From assembly GCA_023392995.1 (NCBI GenBank), contig JAEWMZ010000155.1:1-11084 (forward strand): a DNA stretch of 11,084 nucleotides, read 5' to 3'. Shown one piece after another: positions 1 to 6,845 of this stretch. This stretch comes from Bacillota bacterium. Lineage in GTDB: Bacteria; Bacillota; Clostridia; Lachnospirales; Lachnospiraceae. Position numbers and translations under genes: made by a program. The notes under the pieces were generated by a model. It was not told the DNA's origin, ran no database searches, and was given only the letters and a program-made list of their open reading frames with translations. Numbering within the stretch: position 1 is the stretch's first letter; each line of letters begins with the position of its first letter.

Positions 1-313
1 GGTTAAGGCATAAAATCATGGTGAAAAGCTTATCCATTCCTTCGGCTTCCTCCTGAGTTTTTGCCTGACCTCTAAGAGCTACAAAAACACTATCCTTTTT
101 CTCATCCTCTAATATATCAGCTATTGAAAATTTTAATAAGGTGGTTATGCTTTCTAACTGTGGAAGAGAAGGAACAAAAACTCCACGTTCAATTCTACCT
201 ATTTGTTGACGATTAATTCCAGTTGCAGCTTGTATATCTTCTTGTGTCATACCTAATTCTTTTCTTCTTTGTATAATTAACTCTGATAGTTTATTTAATG
301 AAATTTTGCTCAT
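1..313 (-). CDS. XRE/Cro-CI family HTH transcriptional regulator (partial, runs off window start)
   Basis: The reading frame starts at ATG 313-311, preceded by an AGGGAG ribosome binding site (about 319-327), and is open for 104 codons to the window edge, so its C-terminus is missing. Residues ~6-60 form a classic helix-turn-helix of the lambda-repressor/XRE type: L-S-E-L-I-I-Q-R-R-K-E-L-G-M-T-Q-E-D-I, then the recognition helix region T-G-I-N-R-Q-Q-I-G-R-I-E-R-G, then P-S-L-P-Q-L-E. The tail seen here (F-V-A-L-R-G-Q-A-K-T-Q-E-E-A-E-G-M-D-K-L) is not a domain I recognise. Such proteins are DNA-binding repressors, often autoregulatory and common in phages, integrative elements and toxin-antitoxin loci. 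The integrase scar next door makes an element origin possible, but a chromosomal regulator is equally possible. The family call is firm; the target genes are unknown. Confidence 0.88.
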   Translation of the reverse strand, partial: MSKISLNKLSELIIQRRKELGMTQEDIQAATGINRQQIGRIERGVFVPSLPQLESITTLLKFSIADILEDEKKDSVFVALRGQAKTQEEAEGMDKLFTMILCLN

Positions 314-344
314 CAAAAACACTCCCTTACAATTACTCACTATA

Positions 345-423
345 ATTATGATACTATATATATCAATGTATGTCAATTAAATGATTTTGATACACATTAT
401 GATACCAATAGCACCATAATGTG
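345..423. promoter_or_regulatory. Candidate operator array of the XRE regulator (TTWTGATAC x3 plus an inverted repeat)
   Basis: Three same-direction copies of TTWTGATAC lie at 346-354, 385-393 and 397-405. The first covers the -10 box, and the other two, spaced by 12 bp, sit just upstream of the -35 box. The 10-mer ATTATGATAC is exact at 345-354 and 396-405. An 8-bp inverted repeat, CACATTAT (393-400) and ATAATGTG (416-423), overlaps the third copy. Repeated sites around its own promoter fit an autoregulating XRE repressor. The binding is inferred; AT-rich sequence raises the chance of coincidence. Confidence 0.45.
348..376 (-). promoter_or_regulatory. Promoter of the XRE regulator
   Basis: On the minus strand a perfect -35 TTGACA (complement of 371-376) is followed after 17 bp by a -10 TATCAT (complement of 348-353). 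The ATG of the XRE gene lies 35 bp further on. Spacing and sequence match a sigma-A promoter well. Confidence 0.75.
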
Positions 424-556
424 CAACGATTTTTTTATGTTTTATGTTAGTAACTGTTAATGCCAAAAGAGGAGAAAATAATAGTACAGAATTAGGCAAT
501 AGTATTATCTATGCTTAATTCTCCTATTATTCAGCTATATTTGTTATCCATTTAAT

Positions 557-667
557 CTAAGCAGAATATTCGGTATACTCTTTTATTGTTATAGAAGTAT
601 ATATTGCCTGTTGTGCTTCACGCTTCATCTTTTCCATAACGTGGGTATAAATATCTAATGTGGTTGT
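557..667 (-). pseudogene. C-terminal remnant of a tyrosine recombinase (phage/ICE-type integrase)
   Basis: Read on the minus strand, codons 667 to 560 give T-T-L-D-I-Y-T-H-V-M-E-K-M-K-R-E-A-Q-Q-A and 15 more residues before a TAG stop at 559-557. The T-L-D-I-Y-T-H-V block is the typical end of a tyrosine recombinase, and its tyrosine is the DNA-cleaving nucleophile of the family. Nothing integrase-like continues upstream (above 667): that DNA reads instead as a methylase on the other strand. Only ~36 of an expected 350-400 codons remain, so this is a non-functional fragment. It marks the position of a former integrated element. The protein family match is by eye from a short stretch. Confidence 0.6.
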
Positions 668-1527
668 ATAATACAAAGACCAATGGTACATTATCGGGGG
701 ATACTGATATCACAAATGGTGACATCCTTGAACGAGCTATTTCCAATTACCTGTACCAATCAAGTACCTTTTATACAGACTGTATTAGTCCACTTTATAC
801 CATTGTCGGTTCAAAGAACTTTACGATGCAGAAAGGGACAGAATATGCTGTCGATCATATGCGTCTGGATCACAAAGAGATGACGATAATTGATGCCTGT
901 TCTGCTACGGGCTCATTATTTTTTGGATTAAAAACCTATCCATGGAAACGCATTATCTTGAACGACTTGAATCCCTTACGCACCAATTTTCTGAACGTGG
1001 TAAAGAAAGAGCCTCTAAAGCTGATAAAAAAGATATTGGATACAGACTTAAGCTTCATTACTTATTCGAAAAGCAAGAATGTTAGATTAAAAGATTTAAA
1101 AATGCATACGGGACAATATGAAGAAAAACGGTTGAACTATAGGAAAGTTGACTGCAACGTAAGCATTGCATATGAAATGTTTATGCGTCAGTGTATAGAT
1201 AAAAAATACATAGAACAGCAGGATGGAATCATTAGCCGTGTCCTTCGAATTTTACCTGCCCACCTCAAAGTACAGGATGCTGAGATTACGCAGGTGGATT
1301 GTTTAAGTTATCTAACCAATGAGACTGCCAATAAACTGGTTCTGTTGGATGTCCCTTACATGGGTTCTGAACAAGAATGTTCTGTTGACGGATATGATTA
1401 TAATAAATTTCATGGTAAGGTTGCCAGTTATTTGTATGATGCCGATTACTCTTTTCTATATTATTGCAGAAGTTCGGCTCCAAAATCAAATATGTCTTCT
1501 CGTGCCATAATAAAAGGCCTCCTATGA
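658..1527 (+). pseudogene. D12-class adenine-specific DNA methylase, truncated at both ends
   Basis: The 289-codon frame resembles D12-type N6-adenine methyltransferases, which methylate adenine in DNA using S-adenosylmethionine. Residues 76-91 carry the SAM-binding block (I-I-D-A-C-S-A-T-G-S-L-F-F-G-L, in place of the usual F-x-G-x-G). N-D-L-N-P at 102-106 fits the next conserved block, and D231-V-P-Y234 is the catalytic D-P-P-Y motif with Val for the first Pro. The end (F-L-Y-Y-C-R-S-S-A-P-K-S at 266-277) resembles the family, but the frame then stops after ten more residues. The ATG at 658 has no Shine-Dalgarno sequence and lies inside the antisense of the integrase remnant, so methylase homology probably begins around 664. 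I read it as a decayed gene. A short but expressed protein is less likely, because both the start and the C-terminal part look lost. Confidence 0.62.
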
Positions 1528-1748
1528 TTTTATATTTTACCATAGAAGACCCTATAAATCCTTATTTACAGAAAAACTTTCACAGACTCCCAGCTTCTAT
1601 CGATCAAATCAATGGTATTTTTAAAACGAACAAAAGTTGGTTTAAACCAGAGCAAGATCCGACTAATAAAAAGGCGTATCGCCGTAAGATCCTTCAAGGA
1701 GCAAAGGATTTTGCTGAATCCATTATTAATGATATTGCCGTAAAATAA
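1524..1748 (+). CDS. Unrecognised 74-codon reading frame, possibly a displaced piece of the decayed element
   Basis: An open frame, shifted relative to the methylase, runs from ATG 1524 to TAA 1748 (open from about 1464). It is lysine- and asparagine-rich, with no signal peptide or membrane segment. Only a weak AAGG-type site lies upstream of the ATG. It could be the methylase C-terminus after a frameshift, a fragment of another element gene, or chance. I do not recognise a domain. The residues around I-E-D-P-I-N-P-Y-L are suggestive of a conserved turn but not diagnostic. Confidence 0.25.
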   Translation: MILYFTIEDPINPYLQKNFHRLPASIDQINGIFKTNKSWFKPEQDPTNKKAYRRKILQGAKDFAESIINDIAVK

Positions 1749-1775
1749 TTTCAGAATATGCTTTTTTTGTGTGCT

Positions 1776-1798
1776 ATCCATTATATTAAATAATGGAT
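1776..1798. repeat. Perfect 9-bp inverted repeat, ATCCATTAT / ATAATGGAT
   Basis: The arms at 1776-1784 and 1790-1798 are exact reverse complements around a 5-base centre. Neither strand has a T-run directly after the stem (a T7 run lies before it, at 1762-1768), so it is not a standard terminator for either direction. It lies just past the end of the decayed element. Confidence 0.55.
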
Positions 1799-1871
1799 CA
1801 CTGACCACCTAAAAATCTGCTTGATATTATGTACATGGATTACTGCAGAACTGAATCAATATAAAATATTG

Positions 1872-1887
1872 TGTCAGATGTCTGACA
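1872..1887. repeat. Short palindrome TGTCAGA-TG-TCTGACA
   Basis: Two exact 7-bp arms (1872-1878 and 1881-1887) are separated by 2 bases, the size and symmetry of a protein-binding dyad. It stands in gene-free DNA between the element scar and the tRNA-Leu terminator. The remaining sequence from 1749 to 1943 holds no convincing gene. Confidence 0.45.
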
Positions 1888-1943
1888 GATATTTAACTGA
1901 ATTCTGAAAATATTGAATTCATAAATAATATTTATATAAAACA

Positions 1944-1978
1944 AAAAGCCTTGTAAACTCAACATTTACAAGGCTTTT
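1944..1978 (-). terminator. Rho-independent terminator of tRNA-Leu(CAG)
   Basis: A perfect 14-bp stem (1944-1957 with 1965-1978) encloses a 7-base loop. On the minus strand the stem runs into a T-rich stretch. It begins 7 bases beyond the tRNA 3' end. The A/T-flanked stem could also stop plus-strand transcription. Confidence 0.88.
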
Positions 1979-1984
1979 CTTTAA

Positions 1985-2068
1985 TGCAGTTGAGGGGACT
2001 TGAACCCCTACCCAGTTACCCGGACTAGAACCTGAATCTAGCGCGTATGCCAATTCCGCCACAACTGC
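1985..2068 (-). tRNA. tRNA-Leu(CAG)
   Basis: The 84-base cloverleaf on the minus strand has acceptor arms GCAGTTG and CAACTGC with discriminator A. The D arm is G-C-G-G-A-A-T-T-G-G-C, and the anticodon stem is CTAGA/TCTAG with loop TTCAGGT, giving anticodon CAG (reads CUG). It also has the long variable arm of class II tRNAs and a GGTTCAAGTCC T arm. The CCA end is not encoded. It is close in sequence to the tRNA-Leu at the right end of the window. Confidence 0.96.
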
Positions 2069-2100
2069 AGACATGTTACCGAACTAACGGAACGAAATAA

Positions 2101-2129
2101 ATTATAACACACCAAATACCTAATTTCAA
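2101..2129 (-). promoter_or_regulatory. Promoter of tRNA-Leu(CAG)
   Basis: On the minus strand TTGAAA (complement of 2124-2129) is followed after 17 bp by a consensus TATAAT (complement of 2101-2106). The mature tRNA starts 33 bases after the -10 box. Confidence 0.8.
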
Positions 2130-2249
2130 CTAGAAATTTAAAATTTATTCCTTATTTCTAATATTTCATCTCAATCTTCGCAATTTGCATAAAATGTAGA
2201 TTCAAATTGAATTATAATGCACAAAAGGCAAAATTATCTAGAAAAAGGC

Positions 2250-2278
2250 TTGACATAATTAGGACTTGGTATTAAAAT
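2250..2278 (+). promoter_or_regulatory. Promoter of tRNA-Asn
   Basis: A consensus -35 TTGACA (2250-2255), a 17-bp spacer and a -10 TAAAAT (2273-2278) lie directly before the tRNA. The predicted start is only about 5 bases upstream of the mature 5' end at 2290. Confidence 0.85.
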
Positions 2279-2289
2279 AGTTAACGTAT

Positions 2290-2361
2290 TCCTCGATAGC
2301 TCAATGGTAGAGCACACGGCTGTTAACCGTGGGGTTGTAGGTTCGAGCCCTACTCGGGGAG
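2290..2361 (+). tRNA. tRNA-Asn(GTT)
   Basis: The 72-base cloverleaf has acceptor arms TCCTCGA and TCGGGGA (one T-G wobble) and discriminator G. The anticodon stem is CACGG/CCGTG with loop CTGTTAA, giving anticodon GTT, and the T arm contains GGTTCGAGCC. CCA is not encoded. A T7 run follows at 2365-2371. Confidence 0.96.
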
Positions 2362-2377
2362 TTATTTTTTTGCTTAT

Positions 2378-2443
2378 GAGCTTATTATTAGCGAAAGTTC
2401 GCATATTGGTAGAACGATATGTATTTTTGCTAATAATAAGCTC
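2378..2443 (+). terminator. Long-looped hairpin after tRNA-Asn, probable terminator
   Basis: GAGCTTATTATTAGC (2378-2392) is an exact 15-bp reverse complement of 2429-2443, followed by TTTTAAT. The 36-base loop is unusually long for a terminator and could hold a small inner stem (CATAT 2402-2406 with ATATG 2417-2421). It most likely ends the tRNA-Asn transcript. The size of the loop leaves room for a structured RNA or a mobile-repeat remnant. Confidence 0.55.
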
Positions 2444-2675
2444 TTTTAATATATACGATAAAATATACAATGATATACACCGATATGGCACACTGATCGA
2501 TCTTCGTTATGGTGGCATGCATCTATTGAGTAACATAGCTCTAATAATTGACAGATCATCTCTCTGAAAACGCATCCTTTCCCAAACTCAAATGTATAAT
2601 ATTTTCTTCCTACGGAAAATCTATCCTTGAGACGATGTAGAATTTATCTGCATAAGTGCAAGAAAAGAGGCTGTT
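2444..2675. other. Intergenic stretch without a convincing gene
   Basis: Together with the hairpin before it, this fills the 314 bases between tRNA-Asn and the FAD-Rieske gene. A TATAAT lies at 2595-2600 and a TTGACA at 2548-2553, but they are too far apart to work as one promoter, so the promoter of the downstream gene is not clear. A weak stem, ATTTTC (2601-2606) with GAAAAT (2615-2620), is present. Confidence 0.4.
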
Positions 2676-4229
2676 ATGAATACGATTTGGAAAGAGAATG
2701 GGACAGTAGAAAGCACGGGGCAGGAACGAGGAGAATCCCTGTGGATTCAAAAGCAATTCCGATATGATACCCAACAAGCAAAAGAGCAGGTGCAACGGCC
2801 AAAACTGCAAACAGATATCACTACAGATATCGCGGTGATCGGTGCAGGTATGGCAGGCGTGCTGATCGCACACCTGCTTCAAGAGAACGGCTTCTCTGTA
2901 GTTTTGTTAGATTATAAAGAGGTAGGAAGCGGTATAACAAAGAATACAACGGCAAAGATAAGCTCACAGCATAATTTAATATATCATAAGCTAATTACTA
3001 CAAAAGGGCAGGAACGTGCTTGGGAGTATGGGGCTGCAAACCAGAAAGCAATCGAGAAGTTTGAAGAAATCATTGCACAGAAGGGAATTGATTGTGATTT
3101 TCAGATACAGCCAAGTTATATTTATTCCCTTGATAATGAAGACCGGATAAAGCAAGAGGTGGAGGCGGCTAGAAAGTTGGGAATCGCCGCAGTATTGACC
3201 AAAGAGACCACACTGCCATTTCCGGTGAAAGCTGCTGTACGTTTTGATCATCAGGCTCAGTTTCATCCCCTTAAGTTTTTGGATGGCTTGTCTAAATCAC
3301 TTACCGTCTATGAGCACACCAGGATTACTGAGGTGAGGGATGATGGCGTTGTTATTACAGAGCAGGGGCGTATTAAGGCAAATTACATCGTTATTGCTAC
3401 TCACTATCCATTCATCAATGCACCTGGTTTCTATTTTCTGCGGATGCATCAGGAACGGCAATATGTCATAGCCTTAGAAGGTGAAGATATTGTAAAAAAG
3501 GCACATTTGGATGGAATGTATCTGGATGCAGATCCCCAGGGCTATTCCTTTCGAAATTACAAGGACTTTTTACTGTTAGGCGGTGCCAGTCACCGAGCAG
3601 GAAAAAGTAATCCGCCGGACGCATATACACAGCTGGAAGCAGAAGGGGGAAAATGGTATCCGAATGCGAAGGTTGCATATACCTGGTCAAACCAGGATTG
3701 TATGACGCCGGATTCCATCCCCTATATTGGAAGATACTCTGCAAGAACACCCAATATATATGTTGCCACAGGCTTTAATAAATGGGGCATGACCACTTCC
3801 ATGGTAGCAGCAATGATTATTAATGATTTGATCGCAGGCAGAAAGAATGAATTTCAGAAAGTATTTTATCCTCGCAGGTTGATGTTTTCTGGAAGCAAGG
3901 AATTGATTAAGGACGCCGCAGTAGTTACAATTAATTTACTTTCAGAGCATCTGAGGATTACACATGATAAGATAAAAGATATTGGGCCAGGAGAAGCAGG
4001 AACCGTTCTAAAGGATGGAATGAAAATAGGCGTTTATCGGGATAAATATGATAAATACTATTTTGTCACGACAAAATGTCCTCATTTAGGCTGCAGCCTG
4101 GAATGGAATCCAAATGAATTGACCTGGGACTGCCCTTGCCATGGCTCCAGATTCGATTACCGGGGTAATTTAATCAGTAATCCAGCGATGAGAGATGTAT
4201 TCGATGCCTGTCAGAGAAAACGGAAATAG
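2676..4229 (+). CDS. FAD-dependent oxidoreductase with C-terminal Rieske [2Fe-2S] domain (YhfW-like)
   Basis: This 517-residue cytoplasmic protein starts at ATG 2676 after an AAGAGG site 5 bases upstream. Residues 50-80 form the FAD-binding fold, with G56-A-G-M-A-G61 and a following L-D-Y-K-E. The body (to ~390) resembles the DAO superfamily (glycine oxidase/D-amino acid dehydrogenase-like), including the late T-P-D-S-I-P-Y-I-G and A-T-G-F-N-K-W-G-M-T blocks. Residues ~435-510 are a Rieske domain with cluster ligands C468, H470, C486 and H489. Two further cysteines, C473 and C488, match the disulfide pair of bc1-type Rieske proteins. The order and length match Bacillus YhfW-type proteins, whose substrate is unknown to me. 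It probably oxidises an amine-like substrate and passes electrons through the cluster. It is a single-gene unit; no redox partner is nearby. Confidence 0.88.
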   Translation: MNTIWKENGTVESTGQERGESLWIQKQFRYDTQQAKEQVQRPKLQTDITTDIAVIGAGMAGVLIAHLLQENGFSVVLLDYKEVGSGITKNTTAKISSQHNLIYHKLITTKGQERAWEYGAANQKAIEKFEEIIAQKGIDCDFQIQPSYIYSLDNEDRIKQEVEAARKLGIAAVLTKETTLPFPVKAAVRFDHQAQFHPLKFLDGLSKSLTVYEHTRITEVRDDGVVITEQGRIKANYIVIATHYPFINAPGFYFLRMHQERQYVIALEGEDIVKKAHLDGMYLDADPQGYSFRNYKDFLLLGGASHRAGKSNPPDAYTQLEAEGGKWYPNAKVAYTWSNQDCMTPDSIPYIGRYSARTPNIYVATGFNKWGMTTSMVAAMIINDLIAGRKNEFQKVFYPRRLMFSGSKELIKDAAVVTINLLSEHLRITHDKIKDIGPGEAGTVLKDGMKIGVYRDKYDKYYFVTTKCPHLGCSLEWNPNELTWDCPCHGSRFDYRGNLISNPAMRDVFDACQRKRK

Positions 4230-4305
4230 GGAAGAACTGAGCAAATGGAAGTTTCTAAATCAAAATTGTATTAGAGATTTATATCGGATCATTCTTATTA
4301 AAAAT

Positions 4306-4347
4306 AAGGTGAGCATGCACAAGAAGAATTATGTGCATACTCACCTT
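4306..4347. terminator. Bidirectional terminator between convergent genes
   Basis: Arms 4306-4321 and 4332-4347 pair over 16 bp with one mismatch around a 10-base loop. On the minus strand the stem is followed by ATTTTTAAT, a good terminator for the serine hydrolase. On the plus strand it is followed by GATTGTTTC, a weaker signal for the FAD-Rieske gene. Confidence 0.75.
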
Positions 4348-4387
4348 GATTGTTTCATCTGTAAATTACGAAAAGCAAAATATTAAA

Positions 4388-4426
4388 CCAAATCATAAAA
4401 CCAAATCATAAAACCAAATCATAAAA
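4388..4426. repeat. Tandem repeat, 3 exact copies of a 13-mer (CCAAATCATAAAA)
   Basis: Copies lie at 4388-4400, 4401-4413 and 4414-4426, flanked by partial units (AAA before, CC after). It sits in the spacer between the shared terminator and the stop codon of the serine hydrolase. It looks like a small slippage-type satellite that may vary in copy number. The rest of 4427-4508 shows no feature. Confidence 0.85.
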
Positions 4427-4508
4427 CCGAAGCATCCATTCTTACCGATATCCCAGAGAGGAACCTTTCGGATTCAACGGTTTCAGAATCAACTGCGAAG
4501 TAAGCCAT

Positions 4509-6650
4509 CTATTTTACATAATTTATAACAAATTTTGCTGATGGATCTCCGGCAAATACAATTTTGCCATCCTTTGGCAGCGTAACCGTGGTGCTATCTG
4601 AAATCCAGGAGTTAAAGATACAGATTTCGTTTGAATCATAAACGGAAAAAGAGGCATTCATTGGAACGGTCACCTTAAGCTTACGGTTCGCAGATTTAGC
4701 ACTGATCTTATACCACTTTGCATACCCTTCCTTACCGATGTTAAATGACACACCAGACCGGGTAAATAAGGAACTAATATTATCTTCTGATTTTAGAACA
4801 TAACTGCCGTAATTTAAATACTCTATCGTTCCTTTTTTATAAAAAGTATAATCGTTCAGATCTCTTCCATAGACACCTGGTATCTGGATATTTGCTCTTG
4901 CATGATTCTCATCAATGATTTGGGCATTATTACAGTAACCCTTCAACTCCTTTGAAGCAGTGAGCTGTAACGCCATACCGCCGATAGCGTATGCCTGGGA
5001 GGAAAATTTTTCATTTATGATGTAGTATTTTTTATCAATACGGTTATCCCAGACAGCTTGAATTTCCTTGGATAAGGATACATCATCTACTTTTTCAAAT
5101 TTATAAAGAGAGGACACTGTTGAGCCCAAACTTGTAACATTACCAAAACCTGAGATGTATAGGTAGATTTTTCCGTTCGCTTCCTCGGTAAATTTAATAT
5201 AATCACTTCCATCGGAAGAGTAGTATTTTCCATCACCGGTATAGACATATTTTAAGGAGGAATTCGGATTGAATATGTTAGATATGGTGAGGGTACCGTC
5301 ATCGCTAAGAACAACCTTTGCACCACCTGATGCTGAAAGATAGCTTCCCTCATACTTCTTCTGTTCACTTGGTAATGGCAGCTTCACAGGCTTTATAGGT
5401 AACGGAGCGGCTTTGATTTCAGTTATGACACCCTTTTCTTTTAATGCAGACAGTAGTACCTCCTGTGCCATGATCTGGTTATAGGTGCTGGTTCCTCCTG
5501 AGGTGAATACGGCCATTGCCATACCTTGCTCCGGCAGTACAACCAGGCTGCTATGGTATAGGGTTGTATCTCCGCCCTTTACCAAAGCCTTAATATTGTA
5601 ATCTGAAAACGGTGTAGTAATCACGCTGTCCCAACCAAGACCATATGACAGGGAGGAGGCTTCTTTAAATTTCATAAGTCCATTAAGATACTCCGGATTC
5701 TCCATAGCCTTAGCGGAAGCGTTGGATAATACTGTGGATTTTGAATTTTCCATAAAAATCTGTGAAAATTGGCATAGATCCTCCGCAGAGGAATAGATGC
5801 CGCCTGCACCGAGCACGCTTAAACTTTCCACCGGAAGTGCTATTTTAAAGGTAGGTAGATAGGTTTTTACAAGTAGATCTGTAGTAAAATCATCATAAGG
5901 AGTCTTTGTATGGCTCATATTAAGGGGAGAGGAGATATTCTCGCTTATGTATTTGGTAAAACTAATACCAGTGACCTTTTCCACAACAAGCTGCGCTAAG
6001 GAGAAGCCGTCATTGCAATATACAGAGAAGTCACCTGGAGCTGCTTTTAATCTGGAGGTCTCCAAAATCTTCAATAAATTAGTATAGCCGATCTGATCCT
6101 TATCGTTATACAGCATTGAATTATTAAAAGATGAGCCCATGAGCCCAGAGGAATGATTTAATAACATTCTTACTGTGATATCTTTGTATCGATCGTCTGC
6201 CATTTTAAATTCAGGTATATAATCTACGACAGGGCTATCTAATTTTACTTTACCCTGCTCCACCAGCTGCATTACTGCTACGGTTGTAAAAACCTTACTG
6301 ATAGATCCGATACCATACATATTATCTTTGGTAGGCGCGATAGAGGAATCTTTGCTATATACACCGGATTGTCCCGATATAACTATTTTTCCATCAGCGA
6401 TTAAGGCATACTGTACACTCGTGGCACCGTAAAAGGAGCTGAGTACAGAGGCTTTTTTCTGAGCTAGTGCAATGGTTTCCTTATAGTCAGCTGAACTTGT
6501 GCTTTGTGCGGTGACCTCAGCTGATGTGACTGCAGCGTTACTATGTGGGGTAGCCGCTATGGTTTGTACGTATGCAACTGGACTAAAGCTATTTACAAAT
6601 AACAGTGCCAAAACGGTTGCAATCAGTTTTTTTGAATATTGTCGAATCAT
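4509..6650 (-). CDS. Secreted serine hydrolase of the beta-lactamase/PBP-like family with large C-terminal extension
   Basis: The 713-residue protein starts at ATG 6650 with GGAGG about 7 bases upstream. Residues 1-33 form a Sec signal peptide (R-Q-Y-S-K-K, a hydrophobic core, then I-A-A), so it acts outside the membrane. Residues ~57-400 are a beta-lactamase-family (class C, PF00144-type) domain. The nucleophile motif is S116-I-S-K119, the second motif is Y211-C-N213, and K358-G-G360 stands in the place of the usual K-T-G/H-x-G. Family members include D,D-carboxypeptidases, esterases and peptidases acting on cell-wall or small substrates. Residues ~420-713 are a beta-rich region I cannot assign; lipocalin-like or DUF domains often follow this fold. 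It has its own promoter and ends at the convergent terminator 4306-4347. The exact substrate cannot be read from the sequence, and true beta-lactamase activity is not implied. Confidence 0.88.
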   Translation of the reverse strand: MIRQYSKKLIATVLALLFVNSFSPVAYVQTIAATPHSNAAVTSAEVTAQSTSSADYKETIALAQKKASVLSSFYGATSVQYALIADGKIVISGQSGVYSKDSSIAPTKDNMYGIGSISKVFTTVAVMQLVEQGKVKLDSPVVDYIPEFKMADDRYKDITVRMLLNHSSGLMGSSFNNSMLYNDKDQIGYTNLLKILETSRLKAAPGDFSVYCNDGFSLAQLVVEKVTGISFTKYISENISSPLNMSHTKTPYDDFTTDLLVKTYLPTFKIALPVESLSVLGAGGIYSSAEDLCQFSQIFMENSKSTVLSNASAKAMENPEYLNGLMKFKEASSLSYGLGWDSVITTPFSDYNIKALVKGGDTTLYHSSLVVLPEQGMAMAVFTSGGTSTYNQIMAQEVLLSALKEKGVITEIKAAPLPIKPVKLPLPSEQKKYEGSYLSASGGAKVVLSDDGTLTISNIFNPNSSLKYVYTGDGKYYSSDGSDYIKFTEEANGKIYLYISGFGNVTSLGSTVSSLYKFEKVDDVSLSKEIQAVWDNRIDKKYYIINEKFSSQAYAIGGMALQLTASKELKGYCNNAQIIDENHARANIQIPGVYGRDLNDYTFYKKGTIEYLNYGSYVLKSEDNISSLFTRSGVSFNIGKEGYAKWYKISAKSANRKLKVTVPMNASFSVYDSNEICIFNSWISDSTTVTLPKDGKIVFAGDPSAKFVINYVK

Positions 6651-6698
6651 TAACTTTCCTCCATGTGTCTTATTCTGAATAAAGCATCAGTTAGGGAA

Positions 6699-6726
6699 AG
6701 TATACCATATAAAATAAGGAAATCAA
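6699..6726 (-). promoter_or_regulatory. Promoter of the serine hydrolase
   Basis: On the minus strand TTGATT (complement of 6721-6726), a 16-bp spacer and TATACT (complement of 6699-6704) preceded by TGG form an extended -10 promoter. The start codon lies about 50 bases downstream. Confidence 0.65.
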
Positions 6727-6781
6727 TTCATGTAGTGGCATTTCTAATCAAATTCTTAACAAATTATGGTGGTCAAACCTT

Positions 6782-6810
6782 ATGACATGGTATATACTTG
6801 AAGGTATACA
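6782..6810 (+). promoter_or_regulatory. Promoter of the BIG_2 protein gene
   Basis: ATGACA (6782-6787), a 17-bp spacer and TATACA (6805-6810) precede the GGGAGG ribosome binding site (6830-6835) and the ATG at 6846. The promoter is divergent from that of the serine hydrolase, with the two -35 boxes about 55 bp apart. Confidence 0.65.
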
Positions 6811-6845
6811 TATGTAAATAAATAGATAAGGGAGGATAATAATTA

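Noticed and set aside
2234..2567. Two frames of 85-87 codons across tRNA-Asn on both strands
   Set aside because: Both include translated tRNA sequence (for example V-V-G-S-S-P-T-R and P-R-V-G-L-E-P-T-T, well-known spurious tRNA translations).
4195..4386. 63-codon frame overlapping the end of the FAD-Rieske gene
   Set aside because: It overlaps the Rieske gene end and runs through the terminator hairpin at 4306-4347, with no ribosome binding site.
4385..4428. The 13-bp tandem repeat as a CRISPR array or a plasmid iteron
   Set aside because: There are no unique spacers between units, no cas or rep genes nearby, and only three copies.
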